Below are positions 7,996 through 8,034 of a stretch of DNA of 8,034 nt, in pieces. The notes under the pieces were generated by a model. That model saw nothing but the letters and a program-made list of their open reading frames with translations. It made no database searches and was not told where the DNA came from. This stretch comes from an uncultured Intrasporangium sp. (lineage in GTDB: Bacteria; Actinomycetota; Actinomycetes; Actinomycetales; Dermatophilaceae). The translations under genes and the position numbers were made by a program. The stretch lies in assembly GCA_937873285.1 (NCBI GenBank), contig CALMNV010000210.1:1-8034 (forward strand). The letters are read 5' to 3'. Each line of letters starts with the position of its first letter. Positions within the stretch are counted from its first letter, which is position 1.

Positions 7996-8034
7996 GGTCT
8001 CGGGTCTCTGCGTCAACTACGGGCGCATCGAAGC
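7985..8034 (+). CDS. livF: Branched-chain amino-acid ABC transporter ATPase LivF, 3' part beyond window
   Basis: Only the first 16 codons are present (MLLEVSGLCVNYGRIE), running off the window end. This matches the usual LivF N-terminus, where a first strand LLEV is followed by the A-loop YG aromatic that stacks on ATP. ATG 7985 overlaps the livG stop by 11 bases, and GGAG at 7972-7975 lies 9 bases upstream. The second ATPase of the transporter is expected at this place in the order livJHMGF. No catalytic motif is in view, so the call leans on position and the short match. Confidence 0.85.
   Translation, partial: MLLEVSGLCVNYGRIE

Overview
The window is a GC-rich (roughly 70% by eye) stretch of an actinobacterial chromosome. 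Evidence for this is the strong G/C bias at third codon positions, GTG starts, an ANTAR response regulator of the PdtaR type, TANNNT promoter-like boxes next to start codons, and a tRNA-Leu that does not encode its full CCA end. The family is probably close to Intrasporangiaceae or other Micrococcales, but that placement is an impression and not a result. All real genes lie on the + strand. There are no mobile elements, CRISPR arrays or phage genes, and no gene-free stretch longer than 300 bases.

Layout: the 3' part of gltD (glutamate synthase small subunit) at 1-1227; pyk (pyruvate kinase) at 1316-2773, apparently read from a leaderless or nearly leaderless transcript; a 212-base gap at 2774-2985 holding a triple 11-bp GC repeat, a tRNA-Leu(CAA) gene at 2844-2926 and a likely pdtaR promoter; pdtaR (ANTAR antiterminator response regulator) at 2986-3633; then a branched-chain amino-acid ABC transporter operon: livJ (lipoprotein binding protein), livH and livM (permeases), livG (ATPase) and the first 50 bases of livF (second ATPase), which runs off the window. 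livH/livM, livM/livG and livG/livF overlap by 4, 8 and 11 bases, so they are translationally coupled. livJ is separated from livH by 112 bases holding two hairpins, one of them very strong.

The genes form a central carbon/nitrogen neighbourhood: glutamate synthesis (gltD), pyruvate formation (pyk) and branched-chain amino-acid uptake (liv), with an RNA-binding response regulator and a leucine tRNA between them. From memory, Streptomyces has a similar gltBD / pyk / ANTAR regulator / liv order, so the arrangement is probably ancestral and not a new system. I found no convincing undescribed system. The points worth a second look are regulatory (leaderless starts, livJ-livH hairpins next to an antiterminator gene) and compositional (a repeated GTATGCCG word, and TTG leucine codons confined to livJHM).
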